Shown here: one piece after another, positions 27,014 through 36,274 of the stretch
Layout of the letters: every line of letters begins with the position of its first letter
How positions within the stretch are numbered: position 1 is the stretch's first letter
Assembly (NCBI GenBank): GCA_965153455.1
Contig: OZ234493.1
Span: forward strand, 18,962,213-19,026,212
Source: Sphagnum compactum
Lineage: Eukaryota > Bryophyta > Sphagnopsida > Sphagnales
DNA: 64,000 nt
Direction: 5' to 3'
Translations under genes and position numbers: made by a program
Notes under the pieces: model-generated
The model's database searches: none
Told to the model about the DNA's origin: nothing
The model's input: only the letters and a program-made list of their open reading frames with translations

Positions 27014-27016
<3 letters not shown>

Positions 27017-27063
<47 letters not shown>
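27017..27063. repeat. GA microsatellite upstream of the SCAPER-like gene
   Basis: About 23 uninterrupted GA units lie some 770 bp upstream of the likely start codon, probably in promoter or leader sequence. Confidence 0.85.
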
Positions 27064-27065
<2 letters not shown>

Positions 27066-27833
27066 GCAGATCAGGCCTGATTCTCCCAGTGACCCAGGGA
27101 AAATTCAGATCATCATCGGCAAATTGATCTAGAAGAGAGATGCTTGCTTGCTCTCATCAATCACCATTTCAGGAAGATCATTGCTGTCTTCTCTTCCTCC
27201 CTCCCTCCCTTTTTCCTTTTGTTCTACAGCAAAATTCTCAACTGCAATTCAACACAAAACATCTACAATTGTCGTTTGTCGTTTCACGCGACTTCAAATC
27301 CGTGAATGCCTTCGGCTCGCAAATTTTCTGGGGTACGATTTTGCTTCAAACTGCATCGCAAATGGAGCCCATTTGCGAAAGTTACGAGCGAGATCAGACA
27401 TGCACCCACACAAAACCAGCTCCTTTCTTTTGCCCCCGAAAGACTCGGTTACGTCGCCTTGAACCTCTTGAATTCTCCATCACAGTAAAGAGAGGATTTC
27501 AATAGGTGGAGGAGAGAACTTGGGACGTCCATCGTTTCTTCTCTCTCTCTTACTCACTCATGATCACGCAGGAAACTGCGTTTGGATCATACAAACCCTC
27601 TTCCCATCCCTGTTGTTGATGTTTCCTTCCTGTCTTGCTCCATGCACTTCCTATTGCTCCAGGTATCAACACATTTGGCCGGTCATCTCTCAAGTCTCTG
27701 CTTGTTGTGACTATAAAATTCTGTAGCAATTGTTGCAAAATTTTGCAAGTTTTTGGAGAGGTAAGAGTAGTGATCCATGTGGCAACTGGGAAACAGAAAA
27801 ACAATCTGAAGAAGCTTGAGGGATGCTGCATGC

Positions 27834-30800
27834 ATGAAGGTCAAGTTTGCCTTCTTCACGTATAAAGGATACAAAGCAGCAGTGGCAAACAAAAGAGACA
27901 AGTCCACCAAGCAGCAATTAGCAGTGGGAATCAGGGTGGCAGCAGCAGAGGAGTCTGATGCAGCAGCAGCATCAGTCTCTTCAGATGGATCAATCTCTCC
28001 ATTGTCAGAAGATCAATGCAATGATGGCTTCTCTGGTTCCATCTCCCCATTGTCAGAAGATCCATGCCATGGCGGCTTCTCTGGTTCAATCTCTCCATTG
28101 TCAGAAGAAGAAGATTCATGCAATGATGGTTTCTCTGGCGATAAGGAAGCTGACATTACAACACAAAGTAGATTCAAGCTTGCCACTGGGGAGTTGACTT
28201 ACTTCAGACCAGAGTTGTTGAGTGTTGTCATTCAGTCCAATACACTTGAGCAATCGGTATCCACAAGAGCAAGCATCTGTAGCAAGTGTGCACAATTCTC
28301 TGACAGTGTACGAGATCCAAATGGATTAATTGATTCAGCAGCAGCAGCTCAATGTTCTGACAGCAATTGCACAAATCCACATGTGGCTCCAAGACCTGAA
28401 GGAATTGCAGATGCATGTGATCATCATCATCCCTCTACATCTGGTGATGAGGAGGAGGCTCTTGTGAAATCTGAAGCCCAGAAGAGGGTTCTGCATGAGC
28501 TGCCGCCGCCCTCTTCTTCTCTTCATCATGGAATTGTTTGTGATGCACCTGAGGAGGAGGAGGAGGATAGGGGAAATGGTAGTTCTAAGGATGTGGAAGA
28601 GCGTCGTAAGAGTTTAGTAAGTGCTGCAAGAGCATCAAATGCTCTGAAAATGAAATGGGGAGACTTGGATTATGAAGATGTGGAACAGATGCAACTTCCT
28701 GGAAATGCACATGACGAGTTCGATAATTTGCCAACTAATACTTCAGGACAAGATGTGAAGCAAGAAGAAGTATACATGATCACAACTGCAGATGATGATG
28801 AAGAAGATTCTGAAGAAAATTTCTCTTTAAAGGAAAATGATGCAGTGGGATATAATTCTCAAGCAGAACTTGCTCTACTGTCACTACTACACTGGCGAGA
28901 TTCTCAGAAACTTTTGTTAACAGCAAATGCAGAAAAGTCACAGGTCCAGGGTATAACCTCCCTGCTTGCACATGGTCATGATGGTCACAAGTTCACATTG
29001 TTGCACAATGATGCAACAGCGGAGGAGGATGAGAGATCTACTGGTTTGAGTGAGGTCAGGATGGCCACAGATTTAGATAACACAAACAACAAGAAAGGTG
29101 TGAAACAACCTTCAGGAGCACTGAAACTTGACAATGAAGATGTGTCAGGATCACTTGCAGTGTTGGCTGAAGTTGCTTATGTCATGGCTCCTCAAAATCA
29201 AGCAAACGGAGGGGCAGCAGCAGCAGCAGAAACAACTAGAAGAGGTGAACGTGCCATGAAACAAGAAGATGATAGTGCAGAAAACACCACCATATATCTC
29301 CCTGTCTCCAGTGGTTTATGTACATCTCAAGCAGGTAACACAAGCATGATGCTGGAGCATGCATCAGAGTCAGAATACACACCAAAATCCTCATCTGCTT
29401 TTCAAGCCACCAACTCTAGTTTAGCAGCTCATGGCTTTGATGATCGCTTGATGCACAATGCCATGGAGAAGAAGAAGAAGAAGGGTTATGCTTCTTTGGT
29501 GATAACTAATGTCAAAGCTTTGGAAGATGGGGCTGGAGAGGATATGGACTTGTGCAATCCTGATGAAGTCATACTCACATCGGATCTGTTGGAGACTACT
29601 ACCTCTTCTGAAGGTTTAAGGGTGGGAACTGCTGCTTTGGAAAGGGGTGATGGTGCTTCAGTGAAAAGTGCAGATCAAGGGCAGCTGACAGATGCTGGAA
29701 TGATTACAAATTCTATCAAATTGGAAAAATGTGATGATGGCAGTAAGCTACCATCAAGATTGTTACATAGTGATGATGATGATGAAATTGTCTTCTGGGG
29801 TTGCTACCCTGCTCTTGTTGATGCTCCAAGATAAAGATGATGAATTGATGATGTGCATGAATCATCATGAATCTACATGTGCTGATGAATTGATGAATCA
29901 TCATGAATCTACATATTTGCTGTTGATTACGTGCATATGGATTGCATATACTACCATAGTTTTCTTGGTGTGTTTTTTTAATGTTTTTACAGTGGATTTG
30001 TTGCTGCTCTGATGCAGGACAATGCAAGGGACGGTTTCACCAGAGATTGTGGTTCTACCTATTTGAGAATATGAACAGGGCAATTGACGAGCTTTACTTT
30101 CTTTGCGAGCTGGAGTCAGATCTCAACCAGATGAAGGAGGTCCTTCTTATCCTTGATGAAGCTGGTGTTGAGTTCAAAGACCTCCAAATGCGGGTTGATG
30201 CTTTTGACAGAATCACAAAAGCTTCATGTCTTCCCCAGTACCCCATAATTTCTGCACCAGTTACCAGCAGCAGCAGCAGCAGCAGCAGCTCAATCTCTAC
30301 AAATGATCAGAACTGTTGTCGCCCTGCAAATGCTTGGGAGGTGAGCAGCCCCACTCTCATCTGCTTCTACATTACATCTTGTCTGCATCAGATTGCTTGA
30401 CCCTGTGATGATGATGATCATCCTCTAGGCATGAAACTGCAATGCAACATTCTGTTTTGGCTTCTAACAAAAATCATGTGGCTTTTTGCTTATTGCAGGT
30501 ACAGCGTATGGCTGCAACATCTCAATACCATGCCAATACACTTTCCTCTTCTCTGGAAGCTCTCAAGAAACCACAAAGGAGTGATCCACAAGTCCATAGA
30601 CTACAAGGTAGACAAAGAGACTATCTCCTGTGTCCTTTCTATTGAGCATGATCATCCCAAACAAGATTTGTCTTCATAAATTCCTGATACAACTGAGAGA
30701 GTTATCTGTCGGTGCATAGTATGAAAGTAGTATCATCTCTGAATTGAGAGAGAACCTCCACAGTACCATCTCTGAATCAAGAGAAATGAACCTCCATCTT

Positions 30801-31657
30801 CTCTCACTACCAGTCAGAGAATCTGTTGTCTCTTTCTGTTGATGCTTCCTCAAGGTCTGAAGGGGATTGATTCTTCTTCAATTGCTTGCACAAATCTTCT
30901 CTGCAATCCAAACTCCAAACATCCTTCATCAGTGTTCAAGGTATTCCTGGCTCCTCTCAATGCAGATAGACGACGTTTTGACTCCATTGGATTCAACAAC
31001 ACAGAAGATGTTGCTGCAGCTGGCTCTGAATTGGTCACGTATCGTAGGACATCATCAGCACGAGCCTCTCCTCAAAGAAAAGAAGCCTGGCAGAAGAAGG
31101 GAGGAGGTTGTATCAAGGATGAGATGCTGATTATCAACAAGAATACTACTACTAACTCTGTGGCTGGTAAAAGGTGCACAACATCCAGTGCATCCCAAAT
31201 TGAGGTAGGATTCATGAGGCCAACAGCATCAAGTGGACAGCGAGTTGCATCACGAGAGAGGGAGCAAAATTTGGTTGGCAGCAAGTCTCATTCAATGGAA
31301 GCTTGGAAATTGGAGAAGCGAAATTCAGAGCTGGCGGCAGCAATAATTATTTCCACCTCAGACTGTCCTCCTCCTCTCACTATTGCAGCAGCAGCACAAG
31401 GATCCTTGGAGTCTGTTGGATGCTCTGGTCGAAAGAGAACAGAATGTGTGTGTCTCCTCCATGACAAGCTCATGTCACCTGAAAGGAAGAAAAAAACTTC
31501 TCCAACTGAGACAAAGAACAAGCAATCTGAGGATAAGGAAGCTGCTCAAAGTGTGATGTCCCAATTACACAAGGAGCTTCATGAGATGGACAGAGTTCTG
31601 TTTCTGCAACAAACTACAGAGAAGCTCAGTTGTGTAAGCAAGTGGCAAGCTGTATGA
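27834..31657 (+). CDS. SCAPER-like protein, N-terminal two thirds; 3' end lost
   Basis: SCAPER (S-phase cyclin A-associated protein in the ER) is a large conserved protein with plant homologues. Exon A opens at the ATG at 27834, is open to 29834, and contains the family motif MKWGDLD (about 28650). Its 3' donor is not fixed; 29613 fits the phase. Exon B (30018-30340) encodes the SCAPER N-terminal domain: RFHQRLWFYLFENMNRAIDE, LCELESDLNQMKE. Exon C (30499-30607) has TLSSSLEALKK. Exon D (30855-31657) has SHSMEAWKLEKRN, LLHDKLMSPERKKKT and TTEKLSCVSKWQAV, all clear counterparts of plant SCAPER. The protein stops at TGA (31655-31657) directly after WQAV, where normal SCAPER continues into a long charged coiled coil and C-terminal domains. 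About 1,000 aa could be made against roughly 1,600 in full plant homologues. Poly-Ser, Glu-rich and Ala-rich runs are frequent. It may be a truncated paralogue or a decaying gene. Confidence 0.8.
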
Positions 31658-32290
31658 AAGAAAAGAATGGACATCACGGCAGCGCTTGCAACTCGGATAG
31701 TCATGAAATTGGAGCTGATCTTGCTCAGATTTCTGCAAGAAAAAAACAAGTGAAAGAATGTGTGCATGGCGGCACAACTTGGGTAGTCATGAAATGAGCT
31801 GATCTTGCTCAGTTTTCTGCGACAAAACCATGAGTGAAATGATGTGTGCATGGCATGGCAACTTGGGGAGTCATGAAATGGAGCTGGCCTTGCTCAGATA
31901 TCTGCAAGAAAAGAACAAGTGAAAGAAAATGTGCACGGTGGCACAACTTGAGGAGTCATGAAATGGAGGCTTGCTCAGATTTCTACAATAGAAACAATTG
32001 AAAGAATGTGTTCATGGTGCAACTTGGGTAGTCATGAAAAGGGGCTGATCTTGCTCAGATTTCTGCAGGAAGGTGAGAAAGTGATGACAGTTCTAAAATC
32101 AGTGACTGCAGTTCATAAACCTTCTTCACATGAGGAGAAACAAAAGTCTTCTTCTATTATTGCAACTGAAGGAAGTTTTGCAATAGATGTGGTTTTGCAA
32201 CTGAAATTAGAAGCTAGAGAGTTTCTTTCAGATTTTCTGCATGACAGGCAGGTATTTCTCAAATTTTTTGGCAATTCCAAAAAGTAATCA
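31658..32290 (+). pseudogene. Frameshifted continuation of the SCAPER-like gene with amplified exon
   Basis: Just past the stop, a shifted frame reads MKEKNG, SDSHEIGADLAQISARKK and QVKE. This aligns with the SCAPER segment that normally follows WQAV (MKLREGMYARHQ, ESRHEAHLAQ). A small indel near 31650 therefore caused the stop. The segment is then repeated in tandem in other frames. The last copy ends AGGAAG followed by GTGAG (about 32072), a plausible donor. After an acceptor near 32108, VHKPSSHEEKQK may be a diverged version of the next SCAPER exon. No later exon was found before 33 kb. Confidence 0.6.
31690..32080. repeat. Five-copy ~85-bp tandem repeat made from a SCAPER exon
   Basis: AGTCATGAAA starts copies at 31699, 31785, 31869, 31954 and 32030 (periods 86, 84, 85, 76). 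Each contains CTTGCTCAGATTTCTGC or a close variant. The period is not a multiple of three throughout, so copies do not preserve frame. Confidence 0.85.
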
Positions 32291-32432
32291 ATTAGTGCCT
32301 AATGAGGCTAGGTACTGCGGGTAGTCATCCAAGGGAGAAGCTGATCATGCAATACTTGTTGAAATTTCACATGTACATGTCATAATGTTGTTGCAAACAG
32401 AAGTTGCCATTCAGTTGTCGATAGTCCATAAA

Positions 32433-32700
32433 TGAAACCTTCAAATGGAACTTTTGTAATTTGATCTCAAAGTTGCCAAACAAATGTTGATTTCAGTTTG
32501 AGCCTTGAAATGGAACTTTTGCAATTTGATCTCAAAGTTGCCAAACAAATGTTGATTTCGGTTTGAGCCTTGAAATGGAACTTTTGCAATTTGATCTCAA
32601 AGTTGCCAAAACAAATATTGATTTCAGTTTGAGCCTTGACATGGAACTTTTGCAATTTGATCTCAAAGTTGCCGAACAATGATGATTTCAGTTTGGGTTT
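32433..32700. repeat. Four-copy ~65-bp tandem repeat
   Basis: The unit contains TTGCAATTTGATCTCAAAGT, GCCAAACAAAT and GATTTCAGTTTGAGCCTTGA. It lies between the SCAPER remnant and the kinase duplication, and no coding function is evident. Confidence 0.8.
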
Positions 32701-32909
32701 GACCTCAGAGATCAAGCTAAAAGTGTTCAAATAAGTTCGCCTTGTGCCAAGTGTTCGTCTTCAGGGGTTTTCTTCCTGAGCTCTCTAGCATTAGATGCTT
32801 TTACGCATCTCCCTTCAACTGGCTTCTTCACAATTTTGCTTTTCTCTCAAGCTCTTCTTCTCACAGATCAGAACACATTTTGTCGTTTGAAGCTCTGAAT
32901 TATAGGTAC

Positions 32910-33580
32910 ATTTTGTTGATGGGACATTCTTCTCTTTCAACCTGACAAGTCTGTTCTCACATTCTTCCCATCTAAATTCATTGCTCTTTCTTTCCTTTCC
33001 CTCTCTCTCTCTTGCTTAGGTGCCTGATTGATCAAATCTCAACATTCGATACGCCAGCAAGCCATCTCTCATAGCACAAGGTTTTGGAGGGCACTGGAAT
33101 TGTTGAAGGCAATGTGAGACAACATGACACCCACAATTGAGCAGCTGTGGATGCGTATGGTTTTGGGATGGTGTGTTATGAGTTACTCACTGGTTTCATT
33201 CCCTTTGAAGGGCCATCGCTTGTCAGACTACGAGCTGGTTTTGTCTGGAGGAAGACCAGAGCTTCCCGATTACTCGAGCCCTGAGATGACCCAATTTCTG
33301 CACAAGTGCTGGCACATGATCCTGCCAATGGCCTAGCTGGGGCGAGATCATTGAAATCCTACCAGCAGAAGGCCGTAGATCTCTGACATCCTAGATGTAG
33401 AATTGGGTATTCTTAATAATAATGCTGCTGGGTATCACTACATCTGGCAAACCAGCAAGCAAAGAGAGGGAATTATGAGAGAGATTTTTATTGTTAAGGG
33501 AGGGGATTGTGGAGGCACACTTTGGTCACTAAGGTGGTGACTAAGGGCCAACAGATTTCTGGCATGATGGAGAGAGGATC
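32910..33580 (+). pseudogene. Internally deleted duplicate of the downstream kinase gene
   Basis: This segment matches the kinase locus at about 34420-36275 in two pieces. The 5' part (32910-33080, including the CT-rich leader and a match to GTGCCCTGATTGAT) corresponds to 34420-34630. The 3' part (from TTTTGGAGGGCAC near 33082) corresponds to the subdomain VIII end of the kinase domain plus 3' UTR from about 35766. Roughly 1.1 kb, including the start codon and most of the CDS, is missing at the joint. The retained kinase reading (SDYELVLSGGRPELPDY, CWH) is split between frames. It is a dead copy of a tandem duplication. Confidence 0.85.
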
Positions 33581-33936
33581 ACATCTATTTTTGTATGTTG
33601 TTGGTAATGAGCCTGCTGCTTGGTTATATATATGACTTCTGGACATTTGGTGGAAAATGTATAATGGGAATGCACATATGGGCAAGAGGCTAACTTCAAA
33701 TGTGTTGTGATGAAGCAGTTTGCATGTGCTGTATCACCACAATTGATTTTGGAGGTTTTCAATTGAAGTATAGAGGGGATAATTGAAGTATTTGTTTTTC
33801 ATATGTGGTTATATCTTGTTTATAGCTAGATTTGGCTAAATCTCTTGGAGGGATGAACACTCCAATTTTTCTACATCTTTGTAAGTTTTTCTATTTTCCT
33901 CTATGAAATGTAATGTAGCCAAATTTTGACTTAGTA

Positions 33937-34281
33937 GGCCAACTTTAGATGGAGGTCCAAGGGTCCAAATTGGACCCTTGGACTCTTTTGAAGCAAAATT
34001 GAATCCTTTGAGTTGCACCCTTGCCTTGGACTCTAGCTTGCATCTTGGTTCATCAAATCATGAGCTCTCCTTTTTTTAGCTCTTGTTTTTTTTATTGGTT
34101 TGAACCAATTGATTTTCCCTCCAAAGTGATGGTACCATGTAGATTTAGCCTGGATTTGCCACTTACTTGGTCTTGGACCCCCTCATCTAAAGGCCCATGA
34201 GTCCAATTTTATGGCTCTCATCCAATAAGATTGCTCTATTTGATTGGACCCTAGACCTTGGATCCTCATCTAAAGTGGCCC
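33937..34281. mobile_element. Tourist-like MITE, copy 1
   Basis: A 345-bp non-coding element with terminal inverted repeats. The left end is GGCCAACTTTAGATGGAGGT, and the right end read in reverse is GGGCCACTTTAGATGAGGAT. Internal sequence such as ACCAATTGATTTTCCCTCCA and CCAATAAGATTGCT matches the second copy at 49605-49931. Flanks GTA and TAA are an imperfect 3-bp duplication. It lies in the spacer between the deleted and intact kinase copies. Confidence 0.8.
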
Positions 34282-34518
34282 TAAGATTAAGTACTCTTGT
34301 GGATGATCGATCACCAGGCCGCCTACCTCACAAAAAAAAAGCAAAACCCTAACTTGGGCTACTACATTGGGTTCTTCCCATTGATTGAAGACCACAGCAA
34401 ATTAGGGCACTTTATTAAGTGCGTTTTGTTGATGAGAATGAGCTTCATCTCTTTCTAGCTGACAAGTCTTGTTCTCGCATTCTTGCCATTTAAATTTCAT
34501 GTCTTTTCTTTCCTTTCC

Positions 34519-34526
<8 letters not shown>

Positions 34527-34554
<28 letters not shown>

Positions 34555-34560
34555 TCTCTC
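34527..34560. repeat. CT microsatellite in the kinase leader
   Basis: CT repeats about 85-115 bp upstream of the kinase ATG. The shorter homologous tract in the deleted duplicate (near 33001-33014) shows that it belonged to the ancestral leader. Confidence 0.8.
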
Positions 34561-34644
34561 GCTTATGTGCCCTGATTGATTAAATCTAAAACATTTCCTA
34601 AGTCACCAAGCCTTGATCATCTCTCGTAGCCTTTGATTTCAATC

Positions 34645-36081
34645 ATGGGCACATGTTTTTGCAAATGTTCGAAGCCCGGCAGCAGCTCCTCCACGCGGGA
34701 ACTGAACAAAGACACGCTTACTACACCAACGATGCAGAGTGCACGCTACGAATCAGCAAGCCCAGAGTTGGCGACTGGAGAGAATATGGCCACCTCAGTA
34801 GTAACAACAGATCAGCATCAGACGTACTATGGATCAGCAGTTGTGGAGCTTTCCAGTGAGCTTCAGCTGGAGGATCCAATGCTAATAGAACCGAAGCAAT
34901 GCGGATCCGTGCTTGTGGAGCTTTCGAGTGAGGTTCAGCTGGAGGATCATCCAATGCAGCTAACAGAACATGCCTACTACGGTTCCCCGCCTGAGGAGCT
35001 TTCGAGTGAGGTTCAGCCGGAGGATCCAATGCAACTAACAGAACAGACATGCTACGGGTCTGCCCCTGAGTACCTTTGGAGTGAGCTTCAGGTCGAGGAG
35101 GATGCGGAGACTGTAGACTACGAAAGTTTTGATCAGGTGCTGCAAATAGATCCGTCAGAACTTGAATTAGTAGAGGAAATTGCACAAGGTGGGCAAGCAC
35201 ATGTTTACTTAGCTAAATGGAAGACGCGGGGTGGTCGAGAGGTGGTGGTGAAAACATACAAAGGCCGTGCAGTTGATGTGGTGCAATTGCGTAGGCGATT
35301 GGCGAAGGCCCATAAAAACCCAGCTTACTCTTTGGGAATTTGCGAGTTGTTTGGATACTCAGAGGATAATACCACCGGCGAGGTTTCGGTAGTCATGGAA
35401 GCGATGAGAGGAGATTTGCGAAACCTCATCGACTTGAGAGTGCGATACCTCAAATCTCGGATGCGCAACAACACGACGATGAAGAAGAAGAGGGATGAGC
35501 AGATGGGGATGATAACGATGATGCCTTTTCCGAAGGAATTGACATTGGATATGATGCGACGTATTGCTTACGGGGTGGAATGGTTGCATAGTCGTGGATT
35601 GATACACAAAGACCTCAAGGCCTCCAACATCTTTGTGTCGCCCCATGACTCAAAACAGGGCTTCATCACTAGTAGAAACGTCAAATTGAAGCGAGATTTG
35701 GCCTACGATCATATTTGGGTGTCAGTCGGGGACTACGAGAGCTCCAACGGCGTAGTGGGCACAGCATTTTGGAGGGCACCGGAAGTGTTGAAGGCGCTTC
35801 GAGACAACATCACACCCACATATTCAGTAGCTGTGGATGTGTATGGTTTCGGGATGGTGTGTTATGAGTTACTCACTGGTCTCATTCCCTTTCAAGGCCA
35901 TAGCTTGTCAGACTACGAGCTGGTTTTGTCTGGAGGAAGACCAGAGCTTCCTGATTACTTGAGCCCTGAGATCACCCAATTACTACACAACTGTTGGCAC
36001 GTGGATCCTTGCCAACGGCCTGGGTGGGGTGAGATCATTGAAATCCTACACGCAGAATGGCGGAGATCTCTGACCTCCTAG
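34645..36081 (+). CDS. Acylated protein kinase with atypical DFG motif
   Basis: A single-exon gene for a 478-aa kinase. The ATG at 34645 gives MGTCFCKC: Gly2 could be myristoylated and Cys4, 6 and 8 palmitoylated, so plasma-membrane anchoring is likely. Residues about 60-160 hold four diverged ~25-residue repeats of the form YGSxxxELSSExQxEDPMQ. The kinase domain spans about 170-470: Gly loop IAQGGQAHVYLAKW, ATP-binding Lys in EVVVKTYKG, catalytic loop IHKDLKASNIF (HRD changed to HKD), metal-binding motif GDYES (DFG changed to DYE), GTAFWRAPEV as activation-loop end, DVYGFGMVCYELLTG, and CWHVDPCQRPGWGEI. The overall pattern is TKL-like. Asp of HKD, Asn and Asp of DYE remain, so catalysis is possible. 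Angiosperm orthologues were not recognised. It has a deleted tandem copy just upstream. Confidence 0.85.
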   Translation: MGTCFCKCSKPGSSSSTRELNKDTLTTPTMQSARYESASPELATGENMATSVVTTDQHQTYYGSAVVELSSELQLEDPMLIEPKQCGSVLVELSSEVQLEDHPMQLTEHAYYGSPPEELSSEVQPEDPMQLTEQTCYGSAPEYLWSELQVEEDAETVDYESFDQVLQIDPSELELVEEIAQGGQAHVYLAKWKTRGGREVVVKTYKGRAVDVVQLRRRLAKAHKNPAYSLGICELFGYSEDNTTGEVSVVMEAMRGDLRNLIDLRVRYLKSRMRNNTTMKKKRDEQMGMITMMPFPKELTLDMMRRIAYGVEWLHSRGLIHKDLKASNIFVSPHDSKQGFITSRNVKLKRDLAYDHIWVSVGDYESSNGVVGTAFWRAPEVLKALRDNITPTYSVAVDVYGFGMVCYELLTGLIPFQGHSLSDYELVLSGGRPELPDYLSPEITQLLHNCWHVDPCQRPGWGEIIEILHAEWRRSLTS

Positions 36082-36274
36082 ATGCAGAATTGGGTATTCT
36101 GAATAATAATGCTGCTGGGTATTACATCTCGCAAACTGGGAAGCGAAGAGAGGGATTATGTTGATGTGCAGATTTTATTTTTCTTAAAGGAGGGGATTGT
36201 GGAGGCATGCTTGGTCACTGAGGTGCAGACTAAGGGCTTGCAGATTTCTGGCATGACGGGGAGAGAATCACATG

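Larger units (their letters stand above)
22056..27016. other. AT-rich intergenic region with local repeats
   Basis: No gene is supported. The region holds an AAAT microsatellite (about 22165-22188, just upstream of the telo-boxes), a 63-bp tandem duplication, a 24-bp minisatellite, a 27-bp inverted repeat and a decayed repeat block, listed separately. Frames at 23948-24172 and 24566-24925 have no recognisable product. Confidence 0.5.

Noticed and set aside
27816-27834. Start of the SCAPER-like frame at 27816
   Set aside because: Codon 27816 is TTG. The first ATG in this frame is at 27834, so that start was preferred. An upstream exon is still possible because a GTAAG donor occurs near 27760.
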